Part shown: piece after piece, positions 8,410 to 20,093 of the stretch
How positions within the stretch are numbered: the first letter of the stretch is position 1
Layout of the letters: every line of letters begins with the position of its first letter
Notes under the pieces: generated by a model
Database searches by the model: none
What the model saw: the letters and a program-made list of their open reading frames with translations, nothing else
Told to the model about the DNA's origin: nothing
Made by a program: the position numbers and the translations under genes
From: Kibdelosporangium persicum
GTDB lineage: Bacteria > Actinomycetota > Actinomycetes > Mycobacteriales > Pseudonocardiaceae
DNA: 64,000 nucleotides
Reading direction: 5' to 3'
Assembly (NCBI RefSeq): GCF_013280595.1
Contig: NZ_JAAATY010000023.1
Coordinates: forward strand, 95,976 to 159,975

Positions 8410-9609
8410 ATGATCTGGGGCCCGGTCTTGCCCGCCGCGGTGGTGTTCCTGGTGGGACTCAACCTCCGGCCGGCGGTGACGAGCCTCGGTTCGGCGCTGC
8501 CGGACGTCGCGACCGCGCCGGGGGTGAATGGCGCGGTCGCGGCCGTACTGGTCGCGCTTCCGTTGTGGGTGTGTGGAACTGGCGCGTTGCTGGCGCCGCG
8601 GCTGCAGGCCCTGCTTGGGACACAAAGGACAGTGCGGGTGGCGTTGGTCCTGCTGGCGCTGGCGCAGGTGGTGCGCGTCGCCGACGGGCCGGGAGTGCTC
8701 ATCGCCGGCACTGTGTTGGTGTGCGTGGCGATCGCGTTGATCGCGACCATGCTGCCGTTGCTCGTCGGTGCGAAGTCCACGGCTTCCAGCGTTTGCTACA
8801 CGCTGTCGCTTGGCTGTGGCAGCACCGCCGGCGCGCTGATCACGCCGTGGATCGTCGCGCATTCCTCGTGGCGGTTGGGTTTGGCGGGCTGGGCGGTGCT
8901 GGCGGCCGCCGCCTTGCCGTTCACCCGTCGTCTGGAGGGAGTCCGTCCTGGGCACGGCGTGGTCAGCCCGCTGCCGGTGGCGCGGTCCGGCCCGGCCTGG
9001 GGCTTGACCGTCTACTTTGGACTTGTGTCGACCGTGACGTTCCTGGTGATGGGCTGGTTACCGGCGATTCTTCGGGACGCGGGGGTGCCCGCGGACGTCG
9101 CCGGGGCGTGCCTGAGCCTGTCGATGGTCATCGGGCTGCCAATGATGTGGCTGGTTCCGTGGTGGCTGCATCGGCGACGTCAACAGCCCGTGTTGCTGGC
9201 GGTTCTCGTGGTGCCGAGCATGGTCGGTGTCGTGGGATTGCTGGTGGCGCCGACCGTGATGCCGTGGTTATGGGCGAGCGGGCTCGGCGTCGGCATGGGT
9301 GGCGTCGCCCTGGCGCTGACGAGCATTCCTCGGCGTGCGGGTGGCAGAGCGGACGTCACAACGGCGTTGTCGGCGATGGTGCAGGGCGGGGGTTATTTCA
9401 TCGCCGGTGTCGGCGCGCTCGCTTGCGGACTGGTCCACGCTGTCACGCGGTCGTGGGCGGTCTCACTGGTGATGATCCTGATTGTCCTGTGTGGACAAGC
9501 CGGTGCCGGGCTGGCGGCCGTACGGCCTGGTGTCGTGCGGGCTGGTGCGGTGCCCCGGCAGCGGACCGCGAGCCGGCCTGGCCGCGTCGGTCAGCGTCAG
9601 TGCCAGTGA
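8410..9609 (+). CDS. MFS transporter, CynX/NimT type, under a LexA box
   Basis: A 399-aa protein with about 12 membrane helices. The early GLNLRPAVTSLGSALP motif is typical of the CynX/NimT (cyanate/nitroimidazole) branch of the major facilitator superfamily. The ATG at 8410 is chosen because GGAAGGGGAGAG directly precedes it; the frame is open back to 8377. A LexA box and -10 element lie just upstream, so induction on DNA damage is likely. Such transporters export small organic molecules; the cargo is unknown. The 3' end overlaps the convergent dehydrogenase gene by 13 nt. Confidence 0.9.
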   Translation: MIWGPVLPAAVVFLVGLNLRPAVTSLGSALPDVATAPGVNGAVAAVLVALPLWVCGTGALLAPRLQALLGTQRTVRVALVLLALAQVVRVADGPGVLIAGTVLVCVAIALIATMLPLLVGAKSTASSVCYTLSLGCGSTAGALITPWIVAHSSWRLGLAGWAVLAAAALPFTRRLEGVRPGHGVVSPLPVARSGPAWGLTVYFGLVSTVTFLVMGWLPAILRDAGVPADVAGACLSLSMVIGLPMMWLVPWWLHRRRQQPVLLAVLVVPSMVGVVGLLVAPTVMPWLWASGLGVGMGGVALALTSIPRRAGGRADVTTALSAMVQGGGYFIAGVGALACGLVHAVTRSWAVSLVMILIVLCGQAGAGLAAVRPGVVRAGAVPRQRTASRPGRVGQRQCQ

Positions 9610-10574
9610 GCCTTGTCCACCACGTTGATCAACCGGTCGCCCGCGGCGAACCGCTTGACGTTCTCCGCCAGCACCGCGAACCTGCGCTCTTCGGCGTGCG
9701 GGCCCGCGCCTGCCACGTGCGGGGTGATCAGCACGTCCGGACGTGTCCAGAGTGGATGATCCGCGGGCAGCGGCTCGGTCTCGAAGACGTCCAGCGCGGC
9801 ACCGGCCAGTCTGCCCGCCGCCAGCGCCTCGGTGAGCGCGTCCAGCCGCAGTGTCGGGCCACGGCCGACGTTGACCAGCCGGGCGCCGGTCCGGAACCTC
9901 GCCAGGCGCTCGGCGTCGAACATGCCTTCGGTCTCGGGCGTGTGCGGGACCGTGATGATCACCAGGTCGGCCTTGCCCAGTTCGTCGTCCAGGTTCTCGG
10001 CAGGCAGGACTTCGGCGAACCCGTCCACCGGTCCGGTCCGCCGCGCGTCGACGCCGATGACGCGGGTGCCGAACGCCGCGAGCATCCGGCCGGCCGCCTT
10101 GCCGATCGCCCCGACACCGACGATCAACGCGGTCGACTCGGCCAGGGCGAGCACCGAATCGGGATTCCAGTCCGGCGCCCAGTTCGACCGGGCCTGCTCA
10201 CGGACGTACCGCGGCAACCCACGGGCCAAGGCCAGGACAAGCGCCATGGTGTGAGTGGCGACGTGGTCGGTGTACGTGTCGCGCATGTTCGTGACGACAG
10301 CGGGGTGTTCGATCAGCTTGGGGTGGTAGAAGCCGGCGGGCGGCCCGGCCTGGGGTGCCTGCAACCAACGCAGCCGGTCAGCGTGTGCCAGCAGCTCCTC
10401 GGGCAGCGCGCCGTACGCCGCGTCGGCCTCGTGCAACGCCGCGGCCGCTTCCTCCGCGGTGTCCGGCCGCAGCACGCGAAGGCCGGGCACGGCTTCGGCG
10501 AGTCGCTGCGGCCAGGTCGCGGTCTCGTCCTGATGCGGTGGCACGAACACCAAGGTGAAGCTCATGCGCCGCAT
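9597..10574 (-). CDS. D-isomer-specific 2-hydroxyacid dehydrogenase
   Basis: A 325-aa NAD(P)-dependent dehydrogenase. The nucleotide site is VGVGAIGKAAG, with acidic D in VIGVDARR after beta-2. The catalytic set is Arg (PHTPETEGM region to VNVGRG), Glu in FETEPLPADH and His in TPHVAGAG. Reduces or oxidises short 2-keto or 2-hydroxy acids; the exact acid is unknown. The start is ATG at 10574 with AGGA three bases before it; the ATG at 10563 is an alternative. It starts 9 bp after the DUF5134 gene stop, so the two form an operon. Confidence 0.92.
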   Translation of the reverse strand: MRRMSFTLVFVPPHQDETATWPQRLAEAVPGLRVLRPDTAEEAAAALHEADAAYGALPEELLAHADRLRWLQAPQAGPPAGFYHPKLIEHPAVVTNMRDTYTDHVATHTMALVLALARGLPRYVREQARSNWAPDWNPDSVLALAESTALIVGVGAIGKAAGRMLAAFGTRVIGVDARRTGPVDGFAEVLPAENLDDELGKADLVIITVPHTPETEGMFDAERLARFRTGARLVNVGRGPTLRLDALTEALAAGRLAGAALDVFETEPLPADHPLWTRPDVLITPHVAGAGPHAEERRFAVLAENVKRFAAGDRLINVVDKAHWH

Positions 10575-10583
10575 TATTCCTGC

Positions 10584-11036
10584 TCACATGGCCAGCAACA
10601 GCAGGCCCGTGCCCACGCTCATCGCCGCGTGGCCCACGGCGTCGATCGTCTTCCCAAACAGTGGGATGGTCGCGACGAGGAAATACGCGGCGAGCACGAC
10701 CATGACCGAATGCCCGCCAGGCACCGACATCGCGCAGACCATCCAGACCATGCCCGCTCCCATGAAGGCGTGGTGCACCGCCCGTAACCCGTCCGAGCGA
10801 TGCGGCACGGTGGCCAGCCCGGCGAACCACACGGTGATGGCCGTGAAAACCCCGACCTGAAGCCAATCGGGCAACGGCAACCCCCAGACCATGGCGATCA
10901 TCGCCAGGCTCATCACCGAATGGGTGCCGCACGTGACGCGGGCGGCACCGGACGCCCGGGCGCAGGCGAGGGTGAACCACACGCCGGTCGCGAGGAACAG
11001 ACCAGTCAGTGGCCAGGTGAATGACAGCACATCCAT
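10584..11036 (-). CDS. DUF5134-like membrane protein
   Basis: A 150-aa integral membrane protein with four to five hydrophobic helices and conserved His residues (HSVMSLAMI, VHHAFMGAGMVWM, GHAAMSVG). The pattern fits the actinobacterial DUF5134 family. The ATG at 11036 is chosen because the longer frame upstream loses hydrophobic character and would overlap the divergent chorismate mutase. No function is known; histidines inside helices suggest possible metal or heme contact, which is only a guess. Confidence 0.8.
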   Translation of the reverse strand: MDVLSFTWPLTGLFLATGVWFTLACARASGAARVTCGTHSVMSLAMIAMVWGLPLPDWLQVGVFTAITVWFAGLATVPHRSDGLRAVHHAFMGAGMVWMVCAMSVPGGHSVMVVLAAYFLVATIPLFGKTIDAVGHAAMSVGTGLLLLAM

Positions 11037-11084
11037 ACAGACCGGACAGGAGGCCAAAACTGAGCGGGCGAGTACCGTGGACGC

Positions 11085-11663
11085 ATGCGGATCCGGTTTC
11101 TGGTCATCGCGGCGATGACAGCGGTGACGTTCGGCGGGGCGGGAAAGGCGGTCGCCGCGCCCGCGATCGCACCAGTGGGCCCGTTCGGCCCGCTCGCGGA
11201 ACTGGTGGTTCGCCGCGTCCTGCTCGGTGATTTCGTGGCGGCCGCGAAGTACGGCACTGGTCAGCCGATCGACGACCCGGTCAGAGAGCAGAAGATCCTG
11301 GACACCGTGACGGCGGAGTCGGTCCGGCTGGGCATGCCGCCGGAGCCCAGCGTCCGGTTCTTCCGCGCGCAGATCGAGGCGAGCAAGGTGGTCCAACGTG
11401 GACTGTTCAGCCGGTGGGAACGGCACCCCGGGCAGCGGCCGGTCCGCAAGCCCGACCTCGCCACCGAAGTCCGGCCACGACTGGACGAACTGACCATGGA
11501 GCTGCTCCGGGAGCTGCACGCCACCCTGCAGTTGCGCCGCCCCAACGTGGTGTGCGGGATCTGGCGCGTCGAAGCCGAGACGTCCGCCGACATCGTTCAC
11601 CGCCTGGACAAACTGCATCGGCGCGCGGTCGCCGTGTCCATGCGCCCGATCTGCCAGTCCTGA
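11085..11663 (+). CDS. Secreted chorismate mutase (AroQ-gamma type)
   Basis: A 192-aa protein with a cleavable signal (MRIRFLVIAAMTAVTFGGAGKAVAA). The mature part matches secreted monofunctional chorismate mutases such as mycobacterial Rv1885c. Active-site motif VAAAKYGTGQPIDDPVREQ (about 51-69) carries the Lys, Asp and Arg-Glu set. Two late cysteines (VVCGIW and RPICQS) match the disulfide of the family. It converts chorismate to prephenate outside the membrane; the physiological reason is unclear in the whole family. Divergent from DUF5134, with only 48 bp between starts. Confidence 0.93.
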   Translation: MRIRFLVIAAMTAVTFGGAGKAVAAPAIAPVGPFGPLAELVVRRVLLGDFVAAAKYGTGQPIDDPVREQKILDTVTAESVRLGMPPEPSVRFFRAQIEASKVVQRGLFSRWERHPGQRPVRKPDLATEVRPRLDELTMELLRELHATLQLRRPNVVCGIWRVEAETSADIVHRLDKLHRRAVAVSMRPICQS

Positions 11664-11808
11664 AGCCGCACAGGCACGCCGGTGGCCGATCGCGTCTGAC
11701 AGGAATGTCTGATCAAGAGGGCAGACCGCGAAGGGAAAATCGGGCACATTCGGTGTTCTTCCCCCGTTCGCGCCATCGACGCGGCCTGCCCGGGCGTTTA
11801 CCGGTGGT

Positions 11809-12225
11809 TCACTGGAAATCGCAGCCGGGGTTCGGCGCGTCGTCCGACAATGGTGCGTCCTTGGGCAGGACGTACAGGACTTCGAGTACCACAGGCGTGG
11901 TGCCGAGGTTACGGCCGACGTGCACCTGGTTCGGCGGTTCGGTGAAGGCTGCGCCCTTCTGGTAGATCCCGTCGATCGAGCAGTCGGATTCGTTGTGGGT
12001 CAGTGTTCCGTTGCGTACGTAGGCGTAGAGCGTGCCCTGGTGGAAGTGCCATCCGGTGGTCCCGCCGGCCTGCAGGGTGATCTCCCTGAGGATGTAGTCC
12101 TTGCCACCGAACGTGGTCTTGCTGATGATGGTTCCGGTGACTCCGCTGGACGGGGTGGCCTCGGCTGCCGTGGCGGCCAGGGCGAGTGTGCTGAGGACCA
12201 CGCCGGCGAATGCGGTCGTACGCAT
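11809..12225 (-). CDS. Secreted cupin-domain protein
   Basis: A 138-aa protein with a signal peptide (MRTTAFAGVVLSTLALAATAAEA) and one cupin_2 barrel: metal-binding GWHFHQGTLYAYVRNG, then PPNQVHVGRN supplying the last His. Two cysteines (SDCSID, NPGCDF) probably form a disulfide outside the cell. No catalytic function can be assigned. GAGGAGA lies 7 bases upstream of the ATG. Confidence 0.9.
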   Translation of the reverse strand: MRTTAFAGVVLSTLALAATAAEATPSSGVTGTIISKTTFGGKDYILREITLQAGGTTGWHFHQGTLYAYVRNGTLTHNESDCSIDGIYQKGAAFTEPPNQVHVGRNLGTTPVVLEVLYVLPKDAPLSDDAPNPGCDFQ

Positions 12226-12428
12226 GGGTTGTCTCCTCTCGTCGGGGCCATTCTGCCGGGTGCGTCATCATGGACTGTCCACTGTCGATGGTCGTACTGG
12301 CCGAATGCCCGAATGGCCATCACACACTGCGCGAAAACCCCAGGCCGAACGCCTCTCCGGCCGCCTTTTCCGGTGTAGCGTCGTTCTTGTCGCGCTGCGA
12401 TGGGGTGCGACAGCCTCGAATGCTTCAC
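12226..12428. other. Non-coding gap
   Basis: No gene is supported between the cupin start and the inverted repeat at 12429. Short frames exist on both strands but have no ribosome site or family features. Confidence 0.5.
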
Positions 12429-12461
12429 GAACGGACATGAGGGCAGGGCTCATGTCCGTTC
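12429..12461. repeat. 13-bp perfect inverted repeat upstream of a LuxR-type gene
   Basis: GAACGGACATGAG (12429-12441), 7-nt spacer GGCAGGG, then its exact complement CTCATGTCCGTTC (12449-12461). As RNA it gives a 13-bp stem. An in-frame ATG (12452) for a longer form of the LuxR-type protein lies in the right arm with GGCAGGG in the loop, so the structure could gate that start. As DNA it could be a dimeric regulator site. Confidence 0.75.
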
Positions 12462-12580
12462 ATCGCCCGGTGCCGATACCCCCTTCGGCACCGGGCGGCG
12501 TTGAGGCAGTGCCTGGTGTGGTGTCGGCGCTGGCATCACACCGGGCTTTCCTACCGCCGCCGTATCGGGAGCTGTACCGA

Positions 12581-12841
12581 ATGAAGCCCTCTACCAGTCC
12601 ACGCGTTGTCGTCCTCGACCGGGAGCAGCGGGAACTGCTGCGACTGCTGGCCACCGGCCTGCCGGACACCGCGATCGCCCGCCGGATGTCGCTGGCGCCA
12701 CGCACTTTGGCGCGCCGGATCTCCAGCCTGTACCAGATGCTTCAGGCGGACAACCGCTTCCAGGCCGGTGCCGCGGCCGAGCGGCTGGGCCTGCTCGCCG
12801 GCGCACGCGCCGACGAGCATCCGAAGTCCGTCGCCGTCTGA
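12581..12841 (+). CDS. Small LuxR-type HTH protein
   Basis: An 86-aa protein that is almost only a GerE/LuxR DNA-binding domain (REQRELLRLLATGLPDTAIA, then RRMSLAPRTLARRISSLYQ). There is no receiver or ligand domain. The ATG at 12581 follows GGGAG at a normal distance. The in-frame ATG at 12452 would add 43 poorly conserved, Pro-rich residues and lies in a hairpin arm. The stop codon is inside a 14-bp tandem repeat. It probably regulates transcription; targets are unknown. Confidence 0.75.
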   Translation: MKPSTSPRVVVLDREQRELLRLLATGLPDTAIARRMSLAPRTLARRISSLYQMLQADNRFQAGAAAERLGLLAGARADEHPKSVAV

Positions 12842-12909
12842 GAGTCGCCGTCTGAGACTCACTGTCTGAAAGTCGCTGTCAACGAGTCGCTGTCCGAGTC
12901 GCCAGCTGA
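12828..12909 (+). repeat. 14-bp tandem repeat covering a stop codon
   Basis: About 5-6 degenerate 14-bp units of the form GAGTCGCCGTCTGA. The first includes the last codons and TGA of the LuxR-type gene, and most later units again end in TGA or CGA. It appears to have grown by duplication of the gene's 3' end. Confidence 0.75.
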
Positions 12910-12917
12910 TCGTCCGT

Positions 12918-12947
12918 TCGAACACGTGTTCGAGTCTGTGGTAGGTT
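12918..12947 (+). promoter_or_regulatory. SOS (LexA) box overlapping a promoter
   Basis: TCGAACACGTGTTCGA (12918-12933) is a fully symmetric 16-bp LexA box. A -10-like TAGGTT lies at 12942-12947. The left half TCGAAC is 18 bp before it, exactly as at 8357-8386. It drives the small gene at 12993. Confidence 0.82.
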
Positions 12948-12992
12948 CTTCGTCGGTGATGGGTGCTCGCGAGCCGACGGGGATGGGCGGAC

Positions 12993-13307
12993 ATGCGCAG
13001 TCGAGTGATCAGGATCTACCAGCCGTGGCCGACGCCCGTCCGGGCCGCGTGCTACACCGATCCGGCTGTGTTGCCGGAGATCGACGCCTGGGTGGACCGG
13101 TTGCGGGAGCAGGGTCTTGTCCCTCCGGACGTCGACTTCGTCATCAGGGACGGCTCGGGTGGCCCGGTGGGCGTGCTGGATGATCACGAAGGCGAGCACG
13201 AGCTGCGGCCGGCCGGGTTTCTCGTCTTCGGTCGCGGGAGGTTGCGGGTACTGGACGAGTCGGCGTTCTTCGGCCAGTACCACGACCCCGCGCGGGACGA
13301 GATCTGA
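12993..13307 (+). CDS. Small hypothetical protein under SOS control
   Basis: A 104-aa soluble protein, not recognised (visible segments: YQPWPTPVRAACYTDPA, EIDAWVDRLREQG, GFLVFGRGRLRVLDES). No signal, membrane helix or known catalytic motif. The ATG at 12993 is chosen because the longer frame runs back toward the promoter; GGGCGG lies upstream. A perfect LexA box with promoter precedes it, so it is a candidate DNA-damage-induced gene of unknown function. Confidence 0.7.
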   Translation: MRSRVIRIYQPWPTPVRAACYTDPAVLPEIDAWVDRLREQGLVPPDVDFVIRDGSGGPVGVLDDHEGEHELRPAGFLVFGRGRLRVLDESAFFGQYHDPARDEI

Positions 13308-13323
13308 CGGATCATTGCAAAAC

Positions 13324-13337
13324 TGAAACGTGTTCTA
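13324..13337. promoter_or_regulatory. KstR-like operator
   Basis: TGAAACGTGTTCTA fits the mycobacterial KstR consensus TNNAACNNGTTNNA at every fixed base and overlaps the likely -10 (AATACT, with TTGCAA 16 bp before). It lies 14 bp before the LLM oxidoreductase start. KstR controls sterol and lipid catabolism in actinobacteria. No KstR gene is in the window, so the match is suggestive only. Confidence 0.45.
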
Positions 13338-13350
13338 ATACTGTGCTGGT

Positions 13351-14202
13351 GTGCGGTACGGAATAGTCCTGTTCACCAGTGACCGTGGCATCGCGCCCGC
13401 GGCGGCGGCGGCTGCCGCCGAGCGGGCCGGTCTCGACTCCTTCTACGTGCCGGAGCACACGCACATCCCGATCAAACGGGAGTCGCCGCATCCGCACACC
13501 GGTGACTCGTCGCTGCCCGACGACCGGTACATGCGCACCCTCGATCCCTGGGTGGCGCTCGCGACGGCCGCATCGGTCACCACACGCATCAGGCTCGCCA
13601 CGGCTGTGGCGCTGCCGGTGGAGAGCGATCCGATCACGCTGGCCAAAACCGTCGCCAGCCTTGATCATCTGTCCGGTGGCCGGGTCACGCTGGGCGCCGG
13701 GTTCGGCTGGAACGTGGACGAACTGTCCGATCACGGTGTCCCCGGCGGGAAACGCCGGACCGTGCTGCGCGAGTACCTCGAAGCGATGCGTGCACTGTGG
13801 ACGGACGAGGAGGCGAGCTACGCGGGTGAGTTCGTGTCCTTCGGGCCCAGCTGGGCGTGGCCGAAACCCGTCCAGTCGCGGATTCCGGTGCTGATCGGGG
13901 CGGGTGGCACCGAGAAGACCTTCCGCTGGATCGTGCGCTCGGCCGACGGCTGGATCACCACGCCCTATGAGGTGGACATCACCGACCAGGTCGTCCTGCT
14001 GCGCAAGATGTGGCGTGACGCCGGGCGGCACGGTACTCCGCAGGTCGTCGCGCTGGGCGGGCGGCCGGACCCGGACAGGGTGGCGCACCTGGCTTCCATC
14101 GGCGTGACCGAAGTGGTGTTCGGCCTGCCCGACCGGGACGCGCCCGCCGTGGAGTCGTGGATCGGCCGCCTCGGCGAGCGGCTGGCCCTCCACCCCTCGT
14201 GA
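13351..14202 (+). CDS. LLM-class F420-dependent oxidoreductase
   Basis: A 283-aa luciferase-like (beta/alpha)8 protein of the F420-dependent group (TIGR03619-like). Typical segments are RAGLDSFYVPEHTHIP, TTRIRLATAVALP, LDHLSGGRVTLGAGFGWN and IPVLIGAGGTEKT. It oxidises or reduces an unknown substrate with F420. The start is GTG at 13351, 43 bp after the small SOS gene. Its TGA lies inside the first bases of a 46-bp palindrome. A KstR-like site upstream hints at a link with lipid or sterol use. Confidence 0.92.
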   Translation: MRYGIVLFTSDRGIAPAAAAAAAERAGLDSFYVPEHTHIPIKRESPHPHTGDSSLPDDRYMRTLDPWVALATAASVTTRIRLATAVALPVESDPITLAKTVASLDHLSGGRVTLGAGFGWNVDELSDHGVPGGKRRTVLREYLEAMRALWTDEEASYAGEFVSFGPSWAWPKPVQSRIPVLIGAGGTEKTFRWIVRSADGWITTPYEVDITDQVVLLRKMWRDAGRHGTPQVVALGGRPDPDRVAHLASIGVTEVVFGLPDRDAPAVESWIGRLGERLALHPS

Positions 14203-14241
14203 GTGTTTGTCCGGGTTCTAACCCCGATAAACACTCACGAG
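14196..14241. repeat. 46-bp dispersed palindrome, copy 3
   Basis: Same outer arms CTCGTGAG/CTCACGAG. The centre is changed to GGGTTCTAACCCC, keeping pairing. It fills the gap between two convergent genes and contains the stop codon of the LLM gene. Confidence 0.9.
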
Positions 14242-15383
14242 CGGTCAAGTGCCTGGTCGATGTCGTCCCAGAGGTCCTCCGGGTGCTCGACACCCACGGC
14301 GATGCGGACCATGTCCTGGCTGACCCCGGCCTGCTGGAGGGCTTCGGCGTCCAGATGCCGGTGTGACGTGGTCGCCGGATGCATCACGATGGTTTCCGTA
14401 CCGCCCAGGGAAGGAGCGTTCAGGATCAGGGCCAGGTCGCCCATGAACCGCTGTGCGAAGGGGATTTCCATGGCGAAGGTGGCACCGTAACCGCTCAGCA
14501 GCTTCGTCGCCCGGTCATGACTCGGATGGGACGGCAGGCCAGGGAAGTGCACGGCGGACACCGCCGGGTGCGCGGCCATCCGTTCGGCCAGCAGTCCCGC
14601 GGTCGAGCATTGCCTGCTCAGCCTGAGCGGCAACGTCTTCAGGCCCCGGATGATCAGCCACGCGGCGAACGGATCGGCGATCACCCCGAGCTTGACCGCG
14701 TGCTGCCAGGCGCGCAGGTGGAGGTCGTCGTTCGCGAAAACGGCCACACCACCGACGACGTCGTGGTGCCCGCCCAGGTATTTGGTCGCCGAGTGGACCA
14801 CGACGTCGGCGCCGTGCTCGATCGGACGGCACAACAGGGGTGTGGCGAACGTGTTGTCGACGACCGTGACCACGCCGTGCCGCCTGGCCTCGGCGGCCAG
14901 TGCGGGCAGATCAGGCACGTGACCGATCGGGTTGGCGATGGTCTCCAGGTACAGCAGCTTGGTCGTGGGCCGGATCGCGGCGGTGACCTCGGCGGAGTCG
15001 ACCCCCTCGATATAAGTGACCGCTACGTTGCATCGTTCGATCAGGTCGTTGAAGACCGCGACGGTACCGCCGTACAGCGCTTTCTGTGCGATTACGTGGT
15101 CTCCATGCCGCAGGGTCGCGTGCAGCACGGCGTTGATCGCACCGGTTCCGGACGCCGTGACCAGCGCGTTCACTCCGCCCTCCAACTCGGCCATGGCTTC
15201 TTCGAGCGCGCGGTTGGTCGGGTTGCTGTACCCGCTGTAGACGAACTGGCCAGGCGTTGTCATCGCCTCCGCGACCTGCTGCGGGCCGTCGAACACGAAG
15301 TTGGCCGTCTGGTAGAGCGGTACGGCCATGGGCTGACCTGGGCTGGGGGCGACGATTCGGGCCGCGCGGGTCTCTCGGTGCAT
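14235..15383 (-). CDS. Cystathionine gamma-lyase / methionine gamma-lyase family PLP enzyme
   Basis: A 382-aa Cys/Met-metabolism PLP enzyme. Seen are YSGYSNPTN near the N-terminus, ASGTGAINAV (phosphate binding), VDNTFATPLLCRPIEHGADVV and the PLP-lysine motif HSATKYLGGHHD, plus C-terminal SLGGTETIVMHPATTSH. It cleaves or exchanges sulfur amino-acid side chains; lyase or gamma-synthase cannot be told apart. The ATG at 15383 is chosen; it faces a divergent MocR regulator 61 bp away that probably controls it. Confidence 0.94.
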   Translation of the reverse strand: MHRETRAARIVAPSPGQPMAVPLYQTANFVFDGPQQVAEAMTTPGQFVYSGYSNPTNRALEEAMAELEGGVNALVTASGTGAINAVLHATLRHGDHVIAQKALYGGTVAVFNDLIERCNVAVTYIEGVDSAEVTAAIRPTTKLLYLETIANPIGHVPDLPALAAEARRHGVVTVVDNTFATPLLCRPIEHGADVVVHSATKYLGGHHDVVGGVAVFANDDLHLRAWQHAVKLGVIADPFAAWLIIRGLKTLPLRLSRQCSTAGLLAERMAAHPAVSAVHFPGLPSHPSHDRATKLLSGYGATFAMEIPFAQRFMGDLALILNAPSLGGTETIVMHPATTSHRHLDAEALQQAGVSQDMVRIAVGVEHPEDLWDDIDQALDRS

Positions 15384-15412
15384 GATCACGAGTCTGTCCG
15401 AGAAATTGGACC

Positions 15413-15440
15413 TATGGCAGAGCCAATCTGGCAGAATTGG
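15413..15440. promoter_or_regulatory. Direct repeats in a MocR-controlled divergent promoter
   Basis: TATGGCAGA (15413-15421) and TCTGGCAGA (15427-15435) repeat with a 14-bp period, overlapped by CCAAT/ATTGG inverted elements. MocR/PdxR regulators commonly bind short direct repeats between divergent genes. The assignment is by position and pattern. Confidence 0.4.
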
Positions 15441-15444
15441 TTTG

Positions 15445-19825
<4,381 letters not shown>

Positions 19826-19965
19826 TCACCCCTTCACCGCTCCCGCGGCGACGTTCCGGACGACTTGCCGTGCCCGAACAGGAACACGATCAGCAACGGG
19901 ATGACCGCCAATCGACCGCCAATCACCGTCCCGGTCATCACGGGGCCGCAGCGCCGCCCCTGCTC
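19826..19965 (-). pseudogene. Remnant of a sugar ABC transporter permease (MalG-like C-terminus)
   Basis: On the minus strand the gap between lacI and lacZ reads VMTGTVIGG...VIPLLIVFLFG and then, after a shift of frame, QVVRNVAAGAVKG-stop. These are the conserved last helix and tail of carbohydrate ABC permeases. Adding one base after GGGCA (near 19871) restores FLFGQRQVVRN, so a single-base deletion explains the frameshift. The rest of the gene is missing. The tail ends 10 nt before the lacZ ATG, as expected if the permease once preceded lacZ in an operon. Confidence 0.75.
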
Positions 19966-20029
19966 TGGGCAGGAATCCCCGTCGGTCCACGGCACTCGAT
20001 CACCTCTGGCCCCTGTTTCCGTCCGCTCC

Positions 20030-20053
20030 GTGACCGGTCACGTGAACGGTCAC
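20030..20053. promoter_or_regulatory. Tandem CG-centred operators, probable LacI sites
   Basis: GTGACCGGTCAC (20030-20041, perfect palindrome) is followed without spacing by GTGAACGGTCAC (20042-20053). LacI-family operators are symmetric about a central CG, as here. The pair lies between the lacI stop and lacZ, where it would control lacZ transcription. Confidence 0.6.
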
Positions 20054-20093
20054 ATGCGCGAGTCTGAAACGCGTCGAGCCCTGATGTCAAGGA

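Noticed and set aside
10584..11747. 387-codon reading of the DUF5134 gene
   Set aside because: The extra upstream part is antisense to the chorismate mutase and lacks membrane character; start moved to 11036.
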